A stretch of DNA of 8,599 nucleotides, taken from the NCBI GenBank assembly GCA_009618505.1, contig WJOQ01000095.1, forward strand, positions 1-8,599, in the 5' to 3' direction. Position 1 is the first letter of the stretch, and each line of letters begins with the position of its first letter. The notes beneath the pieces were generated by a model. The model saw only the letters and a program-made list of their open reading frames with translations, was not told where the DNA came from and made no database searches. Both the position numbers and the translations under genes were made by a program. Origin of the DNA: Clostridia bacterium (GTDB lineage: Bacteria > Aerophobota > Aerophobia > Aerophobales > AE-B3A). Shown here one piece after another: positions 1 to 6,033 of the stretch.

Positions 1-524
1 AGTTAGAAGCAATGACTATGGGTGATAGGATTGTGATTATGAATGAAGGGGTAATTCAGCAGGTAGATACCCCTCAGATGGTGTACGATCATCCTGTCAA
101 TAGATACGTAGGCGGATTTATCGGTTCGCCGTCGATGAATTTTCTGTCGCCTACTATCGTCAAGGAAAACGGGAATTTCTATGCTGCCGATAAAGACTAT
201 AAATTAAAGATTCCCGATGATAAGGCTAAATTTCTAAAGGATTATGTGGACAAAGAAGTTGTATTAGGAGTAAGACCTGAGCATATAGATACGATGGCGA
301 CAAAAAGGGATCACGATCCAGGGAGTGTTTTTTCGGCTTCCATATGGGTAGTGGAGACACTGGGTTCAGAGAAGCTTGTTCATATAAGAAGCGGTGAAAA
401 ATATACTCTGATTGCTCGCCTTGAGCCTCATGCTGATGTTAAAACAGGTGAGACAGTTGAGTTTGTTGCCAATATGAACCTATCTCATGTATTCGACAAG
501 GAGACGGAGGAGATAGTTTTCTGA
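1..524 (+). CDS. Sugar ABC transporter ATP-binding protein (MalK/UgpC family), C-terminal part
   Basis: This is the last 173 residues of an ABC transporter ATPase; the gene runs in from before the window, with the reading frame at base 3. The first visible residues, LEAMTMGDRIVIM, match the stretch just after the H-loop (HDQ-x-EAM) of MalK, UgpC and MsmK proteins. The run VGGFIGSPSMNFL marks the junction to the C-terminal regulatory OB/TOBE domain, and LGVRPEHI is the usual TOBE motif. Walker A, the signature motif and Walker B lie upstream and cannot be checked. The protein would sit on the inner face of the cytoplasmic membrane and power uptake of a sugar or glycerol-phosphate-type solute with partners outside the window. 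The substrate cannot be told from this part. An intrinsic terminator follows about 37 bases after the stop, so this is the end of its operon. Confidence 0.93.
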   Translation, partial: LEAMTMGDRIVIMNEGVIQQVDTPQMVYDHPVNRYVGGFIGSPSMNFLSPTIVKENGNFYAADKDYKLKIPDDKAKFLKDYVDKEVVLGVRPEHIDTMATKRDHDPGSVFSASIWVVETLGSEKLVHIRSGEKYTLIARLEPHADVKTGETVEFVANMNLSHVFDKETEEIVF

Positions 525-560
525 ACAAGGTAAACTAGAACATCTAAAGTGGAGAGAACT

Positions 561-600
561 AGAGGAGGAAAAAGAGATAAAATTCCTCCTCTTTGTTTGT
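561..600 (+). terminator. Intrinsic terminator after the ABC transporter gene
   Basis: A perfect 10-bp inverted repeat (AGAGGAGGAA at 561-570, TTCCTCCTCT at 583-592) encloses a 12-base loop and is followed directly by a T-rich tail, TTGTTTGT. This is the shape of a Rho-independent terminator. It separates the transporter operon from the yacP-like gene at 628. Confidence 0.82.
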
Positions 601-627
601 AGAAAGCAGTAATACGGGGAATGAAGT

Positions 628-1146
628 ATGGGGATTGCTGTTGTGGTGGATGGGTACAATGTGATTTATAGTTCTTCTGAGTTAAAGAGATTGCTAGAAA
701 AGAGTAAATATCAAGCACAAGAAAAATTAGTTAATCTAATGTCTAGCTATTGTTCTCTGGAGGGAAGGGAAGGATATGTGGTCTTTGATGCTTATAGAGG
801 TCATTGCTTGAAGAGTGAGGAGGAAATAGGTTCTAATTTGAAAATTATCCTCACCGGAACAGGCGAGACAGCTGATTCATATATTGAGAAGTTTGTTTCC
901 CAAAAGAAAGCCTATTATGATTATATCTATGTAGTTACATCGGATTATTCCCAAAGAAGGACAGCGGACGATAAGAAGGTTTTATTTCTCTCCCCACAGA
1001 ATTTTCTTAAAGAGATCGAAGCCTACCAAAAGGTTCTAAGAGAGACCTATTTTTCCAGCCCATCTAAAGCCTGTCTGAGAGTATCTGACTATTTGAAAAG
1101 CGAAGTTAAAGAAAGATTGGATAGAATAAGAGAAGGATTATCCTGA
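628..1146 (+). CDS. YacP/Rae1-type NYN-domain ribonuclease
   Basis: This 172-residue protein has the length and motif order of the YacP family (NYN domain, PIN-like fold), whose Bacillus subtilis member Rae1 is a ribosome-linked mRNA endonuclease. The likely metal-binding acidic residues are present: D8 in VDGYNVI, D54 in VVFDAYR, E80 and D83 in TGETADSYI, and D106 in VTSDYSQRR. These lie in the order expected for a PIN/NYN active site, so the enzyme looks intact. The ATG at 628 is preceded by GGGGA at 616-620. The ATG at 621 is in another frame and not used. There is no signal peptide or membrane segment, so it should act in the cytoplasm. It stands alone between a terminator upstream and a 244-base gap downstream. 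Nuclease identity is a family inference; the RNA target is unknown. Confidence 0.85.
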   Translation: MGIAVVVDGYNVIYSSSELKRLLEKSKYQAQEKLVNLMSSYCSLEGREGYVVFDAYRGHCLKSEEEIGSNLKIILTGTGETADSYIEKFVSQKKAYYDYIYVVTSDYSQRRTADDKKVLFLSPQNFLKEIEAYQKVLRETYFSSPSKACLRVSDYLKSEVKERLDRIREGLS

Positions 1147-1168
1147 GGCCCTTTTTCTGGCTCTTATT
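1125..1168 (+). terminator. Possible weak hairpin terminator at the end of the yacP-like gene
   Basis: An 8-bp perfect inverted repeat, AATAAGAG (1125-1132) and CTCTTATT (1161-1168), spans the stop codon, with a 28-base loop that includes a short AGGA/TCCT hairpin and CCCTTTTT. The outer stem is AT-rich and has no proper U-tract behind it, so termination is uncertain. Its right arm touches the candidate -35 box at 1168. Confidence 0.25.
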
Positions 1169-1196
1169 TGACATCCCATCTATCTTGTATAATAAT
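1168..1196 (+). promoter_or_regulatory. Candidate sigma-70-type promoter for the phoH-cdsA gene block
   Basis: A perfect TTGACA lies at 1168-1173. A perfect TATAAT lies at 1188-1193, but only 14 bases away; AATAAT at 1191-1196 gives the normal 17-base spacing with one mismatch. The site is in the only sizeable gap between the yacP-like gene and phoH, on the strand of the operon, and would leave a leader of about 190 bases that contains the first inverted repeat element. Confidence 0.5.
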
Positions 1197-1220
1197 TAAG
1201 CGACTTTAATATAGTATATA

Positions 1221-1380
1221 GTGAATCGAAATCTGTTGCTTGTTGCTCCAGAATAAGAAAGAAGAATCTAATTTCTAGATACTCGATTCTAGATGCCCGA
1301 TGCTCGTAAAAGACGAAAGATGAAAGACAAAGGACGAGGAGCAGGATCAAAACGGGTATCCAGTATCGAGTATCGAGAGT
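1221..1380 (+). repeat. Inverted heptamer repeat element, copy 1 (upstream of phoH)
   Basis: The element is built from 7-base units related to ATGCTCG on its left arm (about 1274-1306) and to CGAGTAT on its right arm (1353-1380). The arms are imperfect inverted repeats: of the 21 positions 1286-1306 against 1353-1373, 14 pair as Watson-Crick, 3 as G-U and 4 mismatch. The 46-base loop (1307-1352) is very purine-rich and contains GGAGCAGGA. Copy 2 at 4851-5004 has the same architecture and orientation, and the two copies also share a left-end segment (1221-1240 against 4851-4870, 16 of 20 identical). It ends about 10 bases before the phoH ATG. It could be a MITE- or REP-like element, or a leader RNA structure. 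No transposase or clear target duplication is visible. Confidence 0.75.
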
Positions 1381-1390
1381 GGTGAGAGGA

Positions 1391-2350
1391 ATGAAAGAGA
1401 TAAATATAAAGATAGAGAATAGAGATGAAATAGAGCTTCTTTGTGGCAAAAGAGATGAAAATTTAAAGTTCATTGAAAAAGAAATGGGAGTTACTTTTGC
1501 ACTAAGAGATAATTTTCTCAAAATTAAAGGAACAAAAGAACAAGTAGAGAAGGCAGAAAGATTAATTAAAAGGATTTTTTTTCAACTGCGCAAAGGATAT
1601 ACTTTCTCTCCCCGAGAGATAAAATATTTGTTGGTTAATACAGAAGAGAAAAAATTAGATGCGGTTAATTCTGCGCTGGTAGTTCTTACTAATCCTCGAG
1701 GGAGGAAGATAAGACCTCGCACAAAAGGACAAGAAGAATATGTGGAGGCGATAAGAAATAACGAGGTGATTTTCAGTATCGGTCCTGCAGGAACAGGGAA
1801 GACTTATCTGGCAGTGGCTATGGCAGTAGCATCATTAGAAAAAGAGGAGGTAGTCCGCATAATTTTGACTCGTCCCACGGTAGAAGCAGGAGAGAGGTTA
1901 GGCTATCTACCAGGAGGATTAGAAGAAAAGGTGGGACCATATCTTCGTCCTTTATATGACGCATTGTATGAGCTGGTTCTTGCCGAAAAGTTCCAGACAC
2001 TTCTGGAGAGGCGGATTATTGAAATTGCACCTCTAGCTTATATGAGAGGTCGTACCCTTAACGATGCTTTCATTATTTTGGATGAGGCGCAAAATACGAC
2101 CTATAAGCAGATGAAGATGTTTTTGACCCGGCTGGGGTTCGGATCAAAGACAGTAATTGCAGGAGACATCACCCAAATTGACCTTCCTAAAGAGAAAAGT
2201 TCAGGGTTGGTGAGTGTACAGTCATTGTTTGAGGGCACATCAGGGATAAAGACTGTTTATCTTACTCAAAAAGATGTGGTAAGGCATCGTCTGGTGCAAG
2301 AGATTGTGAAGACATATGAAAATTATGAAAGAGAAAAGAAGAGTAGTTAA
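1391..2350 (+). CDS. phoH: PhoH-like ATPase (PhoL type)
   Basis: The 319-residue product is a full-length PhoH-family P-loop ATPase, a cytoplasmic protein tied to RNA and ribosome maturation and usually encoded beside ybeY, as here. The N-terminal part (to about residue 65) resembles the KH-like domain of the family, with GKRDENLKFIEKEMGV. Walker A is GPAGTGKT at 131-138 and Walker B FIILDEAQ at 227-234; TRPTVEAGERLGYLPG and GDITQIDLP are further PhoH hallmarks. I start it at ATG 1391, which begins MKEINIKIEN. GTG codons at 1379 and 1382 are in frame but sit in or next to the repeat element and lack a ribosome site. The only SD-like run, GAGAGGA (1384-1390), touches the ATG, an oddly short spacing. 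The 3' end overlaps the next gene if that starts at 2316. The exact RNA substrate is not known. Confidence 0.94.
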   Translation: MKEINIKIENRDEIELLCGKRDENLKFIEKEMGVTFALRDNFLKIKGTKEQVEKAERLIKRIFFQLRKGYTFSPREIKYLLVNTEEKKLDAVNSALVVLTNPRGRKIRPRTKGQEEYVEAIRNNEVIFSIGPAGTGKTYLAVAMAVASLEKEEVVRIILTRPTVEAGERLGYLPGGLEEKVGPYLRPLYDALYELVLAEKFQTLLERRIIEIAPLAYMRGRTLNDAFIILDEAQNTTYKQMKMFLTRLGFGSKTVIAGDITQIDLPKEKSSGLVSVQSLFEGTSGIKTVYLTQKDVVRHRLVQEIVKTYENYEREKKSS

Positions 2351-3806
2351 GAGAGTGACAAAGATAAACAGTTCTACGGATAAAAAAATCCAGATTAGAA
2401 ATCTGTTTGTATTGGCTAAAGGACATTTTCAAAAGTGGCTCTGGGGGTCAGGGGTAATAGTAGGTTTGGCTTTGATTTTTCTTTTACCTGGAACCAGGGA
2501 AACCGATTGGTTTAAACAAATCGGTTTAATTAGTCTGGTAATTCTGTCTGTTTTTATTCTCTTTATTTATCTTCGGAGATTCTGGCCGGAATTTCTTTTA
2601 TCTCGACCTTTATGCTTATTGGGGATTTTGATTGTCTCTATGGCTGCAATAGGGAAAGTCGTCATATTATTGCCTCAAGTACCTGACTATTTTATTCCGA
2701 TTGCTTTTTTATCTATTTTAGTTTCACTTCTTTTTACTCCCGTCCTATCTGCTGTAATAACTTTATTATTAGTTATTCTTTTTGCTGTTAATACTCAGAA
2801 TTTGGGGATTTTGCCAATTCTAACCATAGGAGGGATGGTAGGTGCATATACTGCTTCTTTTATTCATCAGAGAACTGATTTAACTAAAGGTGGTCTTTAT
2901 GTGGGTATATCCAATGTTTTAGCAATATTGGCCGTAGGTTTAGTTGCTAATCATTCTCTTTCTTATATTTTGACCATGAGCTTATGGGGTGTAGGAAGCG
3001 GCTTTTTTTCCAGTATTTTAGTTATGGCAGTATTACCTTATTTAGAAACCTATTTTAGGATAACTACCGATATCAGGTTACTAGAGCTAGGTAATTTAAA
3101 TCTTCCCCTTCTTAATAGATTAACTATCGAGGCTCCCGGTACATATTACCACACTATAATGGTGGCTAGTCTGGCTGAGGCGGGAGCAGACGCTATTGGG
3201 GCTAATTCTCTTTTGGTAAGGATAGGTGCTTATTATCATGATATTGGTAAGATTGTTCGACCCCACTTTTTTTTCGAAAATGCTGGGTCAAGTGAGAACA
3301 ATCATCACCAGAAAGTAACTCCTAATTTAAGTTCAGTGATTATTATATCCCATTTGAAAGATGGAGTGGAGATGGCTCAGGATAATCGTCTTCCTCAAGT
3401 GATTACAGACATCATTAGAGAGCATCATGGGACTGGGCTAATAGCACATTTTTACAGAGAGGCCCTGTTAAAAGGAGACAAAAAGGATAAGGAGTTAATA
3501 GGGGAAGAGAATTTTCGCTATCCAGGTCCTAAGCCTCAGTCCAAGGAAGCAGCTATTGTAATGTTGGCTGATTCGGTGGAGGCTGATTTTCGTTTTCTGC
3601 CGCGGCGAAATATTAAAAGCATAGAAACTCAGGTAGGCAAAGTGATTGGCAATAAGCTGAGAGATGGACAACTGGATGAATGTGATTTAACCTTGAGAGA
3701 GATAGCTAAAATAACCCAGGCTTTTAGCAGGACCCTGGCTGGTGTTGTCCATACTCGCGGAAGGTATCCAGAGGAGATGTTAAAGAAAGAGTCTAAAATT
3801 GGGTAG
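2316..3806 (+). CDS. 7TM-HD (PgpH-like) phosphohydrolase without the extracytoplasmic sensor domain
   Basis: This 496-residue membrane protein ends in an HD domain very like that of PgpH, the c-di-AMP phosphodiesterase. About eight hydrophobic segments lie between residues 43 and 240. The HD domain follows, with H279 in TYYHTIM, H308-D309 in YYHDIGK, H370-H371 in EHHGTG and D419 in MLADSVEA, so the metal-binding residues appear intact. RYPGPKPQSKEAAIVMLADS is a family hallmark. Usual PgpH proteins have 700 or more residues, with a large extracytoplasmic 7TMR-HDED domain between the first and second membrane segments. Here those segments are separated by only about ten residues, so that domain is missing. 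The gene overlaps the end of phoH if it starts at ATG 2316 or 2325; GTG 2355, four bases after the phoH stop and preceded by AAGAAGAG, is another possible start. c-di-AMP as substrate is a family inference. Confidence 0.9.
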   Translation: MKIMKEKRRVVKRVTKINSSTDKKIQIRNLFVLAKGHFQKWLWGSGVIVGLALIFLLPGTRETDWFKQIGLISLVILSVFILFIYLRRFWPEFLLSRPLCLLGILIVSMAAIGKVVILLPQVPDYFIPIAFLSILVSLLFTPVLSAVITLLLVILFAVNTQNLGILPILTIGGMVGAYTASFIHQRTDLTKGGLYVGISNVLAILAVGLVANHSLSYILTMSLWGVGSGFFSSILVMAVLPYLETYFRITTDIRLLELGNLNLPLLNRLTIEAPGTYYHTIMVASLAEAGADAIGANSLLVRIGAYYHDIGKIVRPHFFFENAGSSENNHHQKVTPNLSSVIIISHLKDGVEMAQDNRLPQVITDIIREHHGTGLIAHFYREALLKGDKKDKELIGEENFRYPGPKPQSKEAAIVMLADSVEADFRFLPRRNIKSIETQVGKVIGNKLRDGQLDECDLTLREIAKITQAFSRTLAGVVHTRGRYPEEMLKKESKIG

Positions 3807-3810
3807 TTTC

Positions 3811-4290
3811 ATGCCAAAAGTCCAGATAAGAAATCTACAGAGGAAGATGGTTGATACAGAATTCCTGGGAAAGGTGGCCTCGATGGTATTGAACGATAAT
3901 TTGGCTTCCAGGAAGAAGAAAGAGATAAGCATAGCTCTGGTGGATATTAAGAGAATGGCCAGGTTAAATGAGAAATTTCGTAGGGTGAAAGAGCCTACGG
4001 ACGTTTTAGCTTTTCCTCTGGGAGGAGAATTTATATCTACAGAAAACCTACTGGGGGAGGTGGTGGTTTCAGTAGATAAAGCCGAGGAACAAGCCAGAGA
4101 AAGAGGGCACTCGTTAGAAAGCGAGCTTGCTCTTTTAACAGTTCATGGGGTCTTGCACTTACTCGGTTATACTGATGAGGATGAAGATAAGAGAAAGATT
4201 ATGCAGGACAAAGAAGAGAAGATTCTTCACTTTTTTAGAATAGAATTGAGCAGTGAAAGGAGAGAGATTAATGAGAGAGAAAAAGAATAG
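3811..4290 (+). CDS. ybeY: Endoribonuclease YbeY (16S rRNA maturation)
   Basis: The 159-residue product is YbeY, a zinc-dependent RNase of 16S rRNA 3'-end processing and ribosome quality control. Recognisable parts are MARLNEKFRRVKEPTDVLAF (residues 49-68), LLGEVVVSVDKA (80-91) and the metal site HGVLHLLGYTD (112-122). The family motif is H-x3-H-x5-H: H112 and H116 are present, but the third ligand position is D122. Aspartate can bind zinc, and as I recall some Bacteroidetes YbeY proteins have an acidic residue there, so the enzyme may still work. I choose ATG 3811, giving MPKVQIRN. An in-frame TTG at 3799 overlaps the previous gene and has no better ribosome site. The gene begins four bases after the 7TM-HD stop, and its charged C-terminal tail overlaps skp by 20 bases, pointing to translational coupling. 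Confidence 0.93.
   Translation: MPKVQIRNLQRKMVDTEFLGKVASMVLNDNLASRKKKEISIALVDIKRMARLNEKFRRVKEPTDVLAFPLGGEFISTENLLGEVVVSVDKAEEQARERGHSLESELALLTVHGVLHLLGYTDEDEDKRKIMQDKEEKILHFFRIELSSERREINEREKE
4256..4264 (+). promoter_or_regulatory. Strong ribosome binding site of skp, deciding its start
   Basis: AAAGGAGAG lies inside the 3' end of ybeY, with AGGAG ending 8 bases before ATG 4271. It rules out the longer in-frame start GTG 4253, which lies upstream of the site, and puts the signal peptide at the very N-terminus. Confidence 0.8.
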
Positions 4291-4858
4291 AAGTCTAATT
4301 CTTTTACTTCTTTGTTTATTTTTTATTGTGTGCTTGAGTGTCAATACAGCTAGAGCAGATTTAGTAGTTAAGATAGGTTATGTGGACCTGGAGAGGATTT
4401 TCCACGGATATGAAAAGACCAAGGAACTGGAAGCGAAATTGAAGATGGAAAATGAATCTGATCAGGAGATGCTTAGCGAAAGAAGACAGATGATAGAAAA
4501 AGAGATAGATAGACTTAAAGGAGAGCTGGAAACGCAGGCATTAATGCTCTCAGAATCTGCCAGAGAGGAAAAACAGGCAGAGATAGAACGTAGGGCTGAA
4601 GAATTGTATGAGTTCGGTGCATACATTGAGCAGCGAAACCAGGAGAGGGAAGCTAAGTATACGGATGGGATTCTAAGGGACCTTCAAATAGAGTTGCCTT
4701 CGATAATAAAGAGTATTGCGGAGAAAGAAGGGTATAGATTTGTCTTTGATCTAAGGTCTTTATTTTATGTTACTCCAGAAAAAGAGTTTGACTTGACAGA
4801 TAAAGTGCTAGCTCAGTTAAATGAGGAATATAAAGCGAAGACTGAAAGTGGTGAATAG
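4271..4858 (+). CDS. skp: OmpH/Skp family periplasmic chaperone
   Basis: The 195-residue product begins with a signal peptide: basic MREKKNR, a hydrophobic core at about 8-24, and likely cleavage after TARA (A29). The mature start, KIGYVDLERIFHGYEKTK, is the typical OmpH/Skp opening strand and helix. A long charged region at about 45-135, rich in E, K and R, fits the coiled-coil arms. The end, IIKSIAEKEGYRFVFDLRSLFYVTPEKEFDLTDKVLAQLN, is the family's closing strand-helix unit. Skp-type proteins hold unfolded outer membrane proteins in the periplasm for insertion by BamA. bamA is often the upstream neighbour but is absent here; skp overlaps ybeY instead. The last codons and stop (4851-4858) lie in a segment resembling the left end of the downstream repeat element, so the extreme C-terminus may have been shaped by that insertion. 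Confidence 0.88.
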   Translation: MREKKNRSLILLLLCLFFIVCLSVNTARADLVVKIGYVDLERIFHGYEKTKELEAKLKMENESDQEMLSERRQMIEKEIDRLKGELETQALMLSESAREEKQAEIERRAEELYEFGAYIEQRNQEREAKYTDGILRDLQIELPSIIKSIAEKEGYRFVFDLRSLFYVTPEKEFDLTDKVLAQLNEEYKAKTESGE

Positions 4859-5004
4859 AATTTCGTTGCTCGAAGAAAAAAAGGAGTTCTAGATTCTCGA
4901 TACTCGATCCTGGATGCTCGATGCTCGAAAAAAAGAAGAGCACAGGAGCAGAAACGAAACCGAAACGAGTATCGAGTATCTAGCATCGAAATACGAGATA
5001 CGGA
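4851..5004 (+). repeat. Inverted heptamer repeat element, copy 2 (between skp and lpxD)
   Basis: This copy has the same design as 1221-1380. Its left arm (4887-4927) holds heptamers ATTCTCG, ATACTCG, ATCCTGG, ATGCTCG, ATGCTCG; its right arm (4966-5000) reads CGAGTAT twice, then CTAGCAT, CGAAATA, CGAGATA. In the inner 21-bp stem (4907-4927 with 4966-4986), 17 positions are Watson-Crick pairs, 3 are G-U and 1 mismatches. The 38-base loop (4928-4965) is almost all purine and C. The element fills nearly the whole 155-base gap in an otherwise tightly packed gene block and ends about 10-14 bases before the lpxD start. Its left edge seems to run into the skp stop codon. Confidence 0.8.
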
Positions 5005-5013
5005 TTTATTGCT

Positions 5014-6030
5014 ATGAAAAAAACTCTAGAAGAATTAGCAAGGCTGGTGCGAGGCAAAGTTGAAGGAGATGGAGGAGTAATAATAGAAGGCGTAGCTAAG
5101 GTGGAAGAGGCCAAGAAGGGTGAAATTACCCTGGCTGTTTCCGAAAAATTCCTCTGTGAAGCTAAGAAGTCACAGGCTTCGGCAGTTATTGTTTCTCTGG
5201 GGGTTAGAGATTTTTCTAAGCCTACACTTCGAGCAAAAAATCCTCGTTTAGCCTTTGCTCAAATTCTGGAAGTTTTTTATCCTCAAGTACGAAAATTCTC
5301 TGGGATCCATCCCACAGCTATAATAGGCAAAGATGCGAAAATAGGTAAAAAAGTAACTTTGGGTGCTTATGTAGTGATAGGTGATGCAGCAAAAATAGAG
5401 GAAGGTGCCTACATAAGTTCTGGAGTATATATAGGAAATAGAGTGGTTATAGGAAAAAATAGTCTTCTCTTCCCTAGGGTGACTGTTCTTGACCATACGG
5501 TTATAGGAGGGGAGGTAATAATCCATTCGGGAACAGTTATAGGCTCGCATGGTTTTGGATTTGTCAGGAAGGAGGATGGCTCATATCATAAGATACCTCA
5601 AACAGGTAGAGTGGTGATCGAGGATAGAGTAGAGATAGGGGCTAATGTGACTATAGACAGGGCGACTATAGGAGAGACAAGTATAGGTTCCGGGTGTAAA
5701 ATCGATAATCTAGTTCATATAGCACACAATGTTACTCTGGGCAAAAATGTTGCTATAGTAGCCTTGGTAGGTATTTCGGGGAGTTCGACTCTGGGAGATG
5801 GAGTGGTTATGGCTGGTCAAGCTGGAGTGACTGAACACGTAACGATTGGAAATAATAGTATAATTGCCGCCAAGTCAGTGGCTACCAAGAATATAGCACC
5901 TGGTTCTATTGTTTCTGGTTTTCCAGCAAGGCCACATCATAGACAAAAAAGGATAAAGGCTCTTATTGACCGTTTACCTCAGTTGGTAGAGAGACTGAAA
6001 AAATTAGAAGAAAGAGTAAAGGATAAATAG
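5014..6030 (+). CDS. lpxD: UDP-3-O-acylglucosamine N-acyltransferase LpxD
   Basis: This 338-residue enzyme adds the N-linked hydroxyacyl chain from acyl-ACP to UDP-3-O-acyl-glucosamine, the third step of lipid A synthesis, in the cytoplasm. Its length is that of the family. The N-terminal uridine-binding domain is at about 1-98. From 99 to about 300 the protein is a left-handed beta helix of hexapeptide repeats (for example IGKDAKIGKKVTLGAYVVIG). NVTIDRATIG (211-220) and DNLVHIAHNV (231-240) are signature stretches; H238 matches the catalytic His. The C-terminal helix runs from about 310 to the end. Two conserved positions look unusual: H179 in SHGFGF, where Asp is common, and L251 in IVALVGISG, where Gln is common. 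The ATG at 5014 follows the repeat element, and only a weak SD-like ACGGA is near. The next gene starts within 3 bases of its stop. Confidence 0.96.
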   Translation: MKKTLEELARLVRGKVEGDGGVIIEGVAKVEEAKKGEITLAVSEKFLCEAKKSQASAVIVSLGVRDFSKPTLRAKNPRLAFAQILEVFYPQVRKFSGIHPTAIIGKDAKIGKKVTLGAYVVIGDAAKIEEGAYISSGVYIGNRVVIGKNSLLFPRVTVLDHTVIGGEVIIHSGTVIGSHGFGFVRKEDGSYHKIPQTGRVVIEDRVEIGANVTIDRATIGETSIGSGCKIDNLVHIAHNVTLGKNVAIVALVGISGSSTLGDGVVMAGQAGVTEHVTIGNNSIIAAKSVATKNIAPGSIVSGFPARPHHRQKRIKALIDRLPQLVERLKKLEERVKDK

Positions 6031-6033
6031 GTG

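Noticed and set aside
485..718. Reverse-strand open frame across the terminator and the start of the yacP-like gene
   Set aside because: It overlaps two well-supported genes and a terminator and shows no family motif.
1243..1272. Second promoter inside repeat copy 1 (TTGCTC, 18 bases, TCTAAT)
   Set aside because: The -35 matches only half the consensus, and the pairing has no counterpart with good boxes in copy 2.
1274..1380. Heptamer runs as a CRISPR array or tandem microsatellite
   Set aside because: Units are 7 bases with no spacers, the arms are inverted rather than direct throughout, and no cas gene is near.
1180..1521. Reverse-strand open frame across the phoH leader and 5' end
   Set aside because: It is low-complexity hydrophobic sequence overlapping the repeat and phoH, with no recognisable domain; a shadow frame.
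2316..3806. The 7TM-HD gene as a frameshifted or truncated pseudogene
   Set aside because: The reading frame is intact from the phoH overlap to a stop four bases before ybeY, all HD residues are present, and the missing part is an internal domain lost cleanly.
4256..4344. Lipoprotein signal in Skp because of cysteines in the hydrophobic segment
   Set aside because: Neither LLLC nor FIVC fits the lipobox, and TARA followed by Asp is a good signal peptidase I site.
5248..5550. Reverse-strand 100-residue open frame inside lpxD
   Set aside because: It is a shadow of the periodic hexapeptide coding sequence, rich in Tyr and Ser with no domain.
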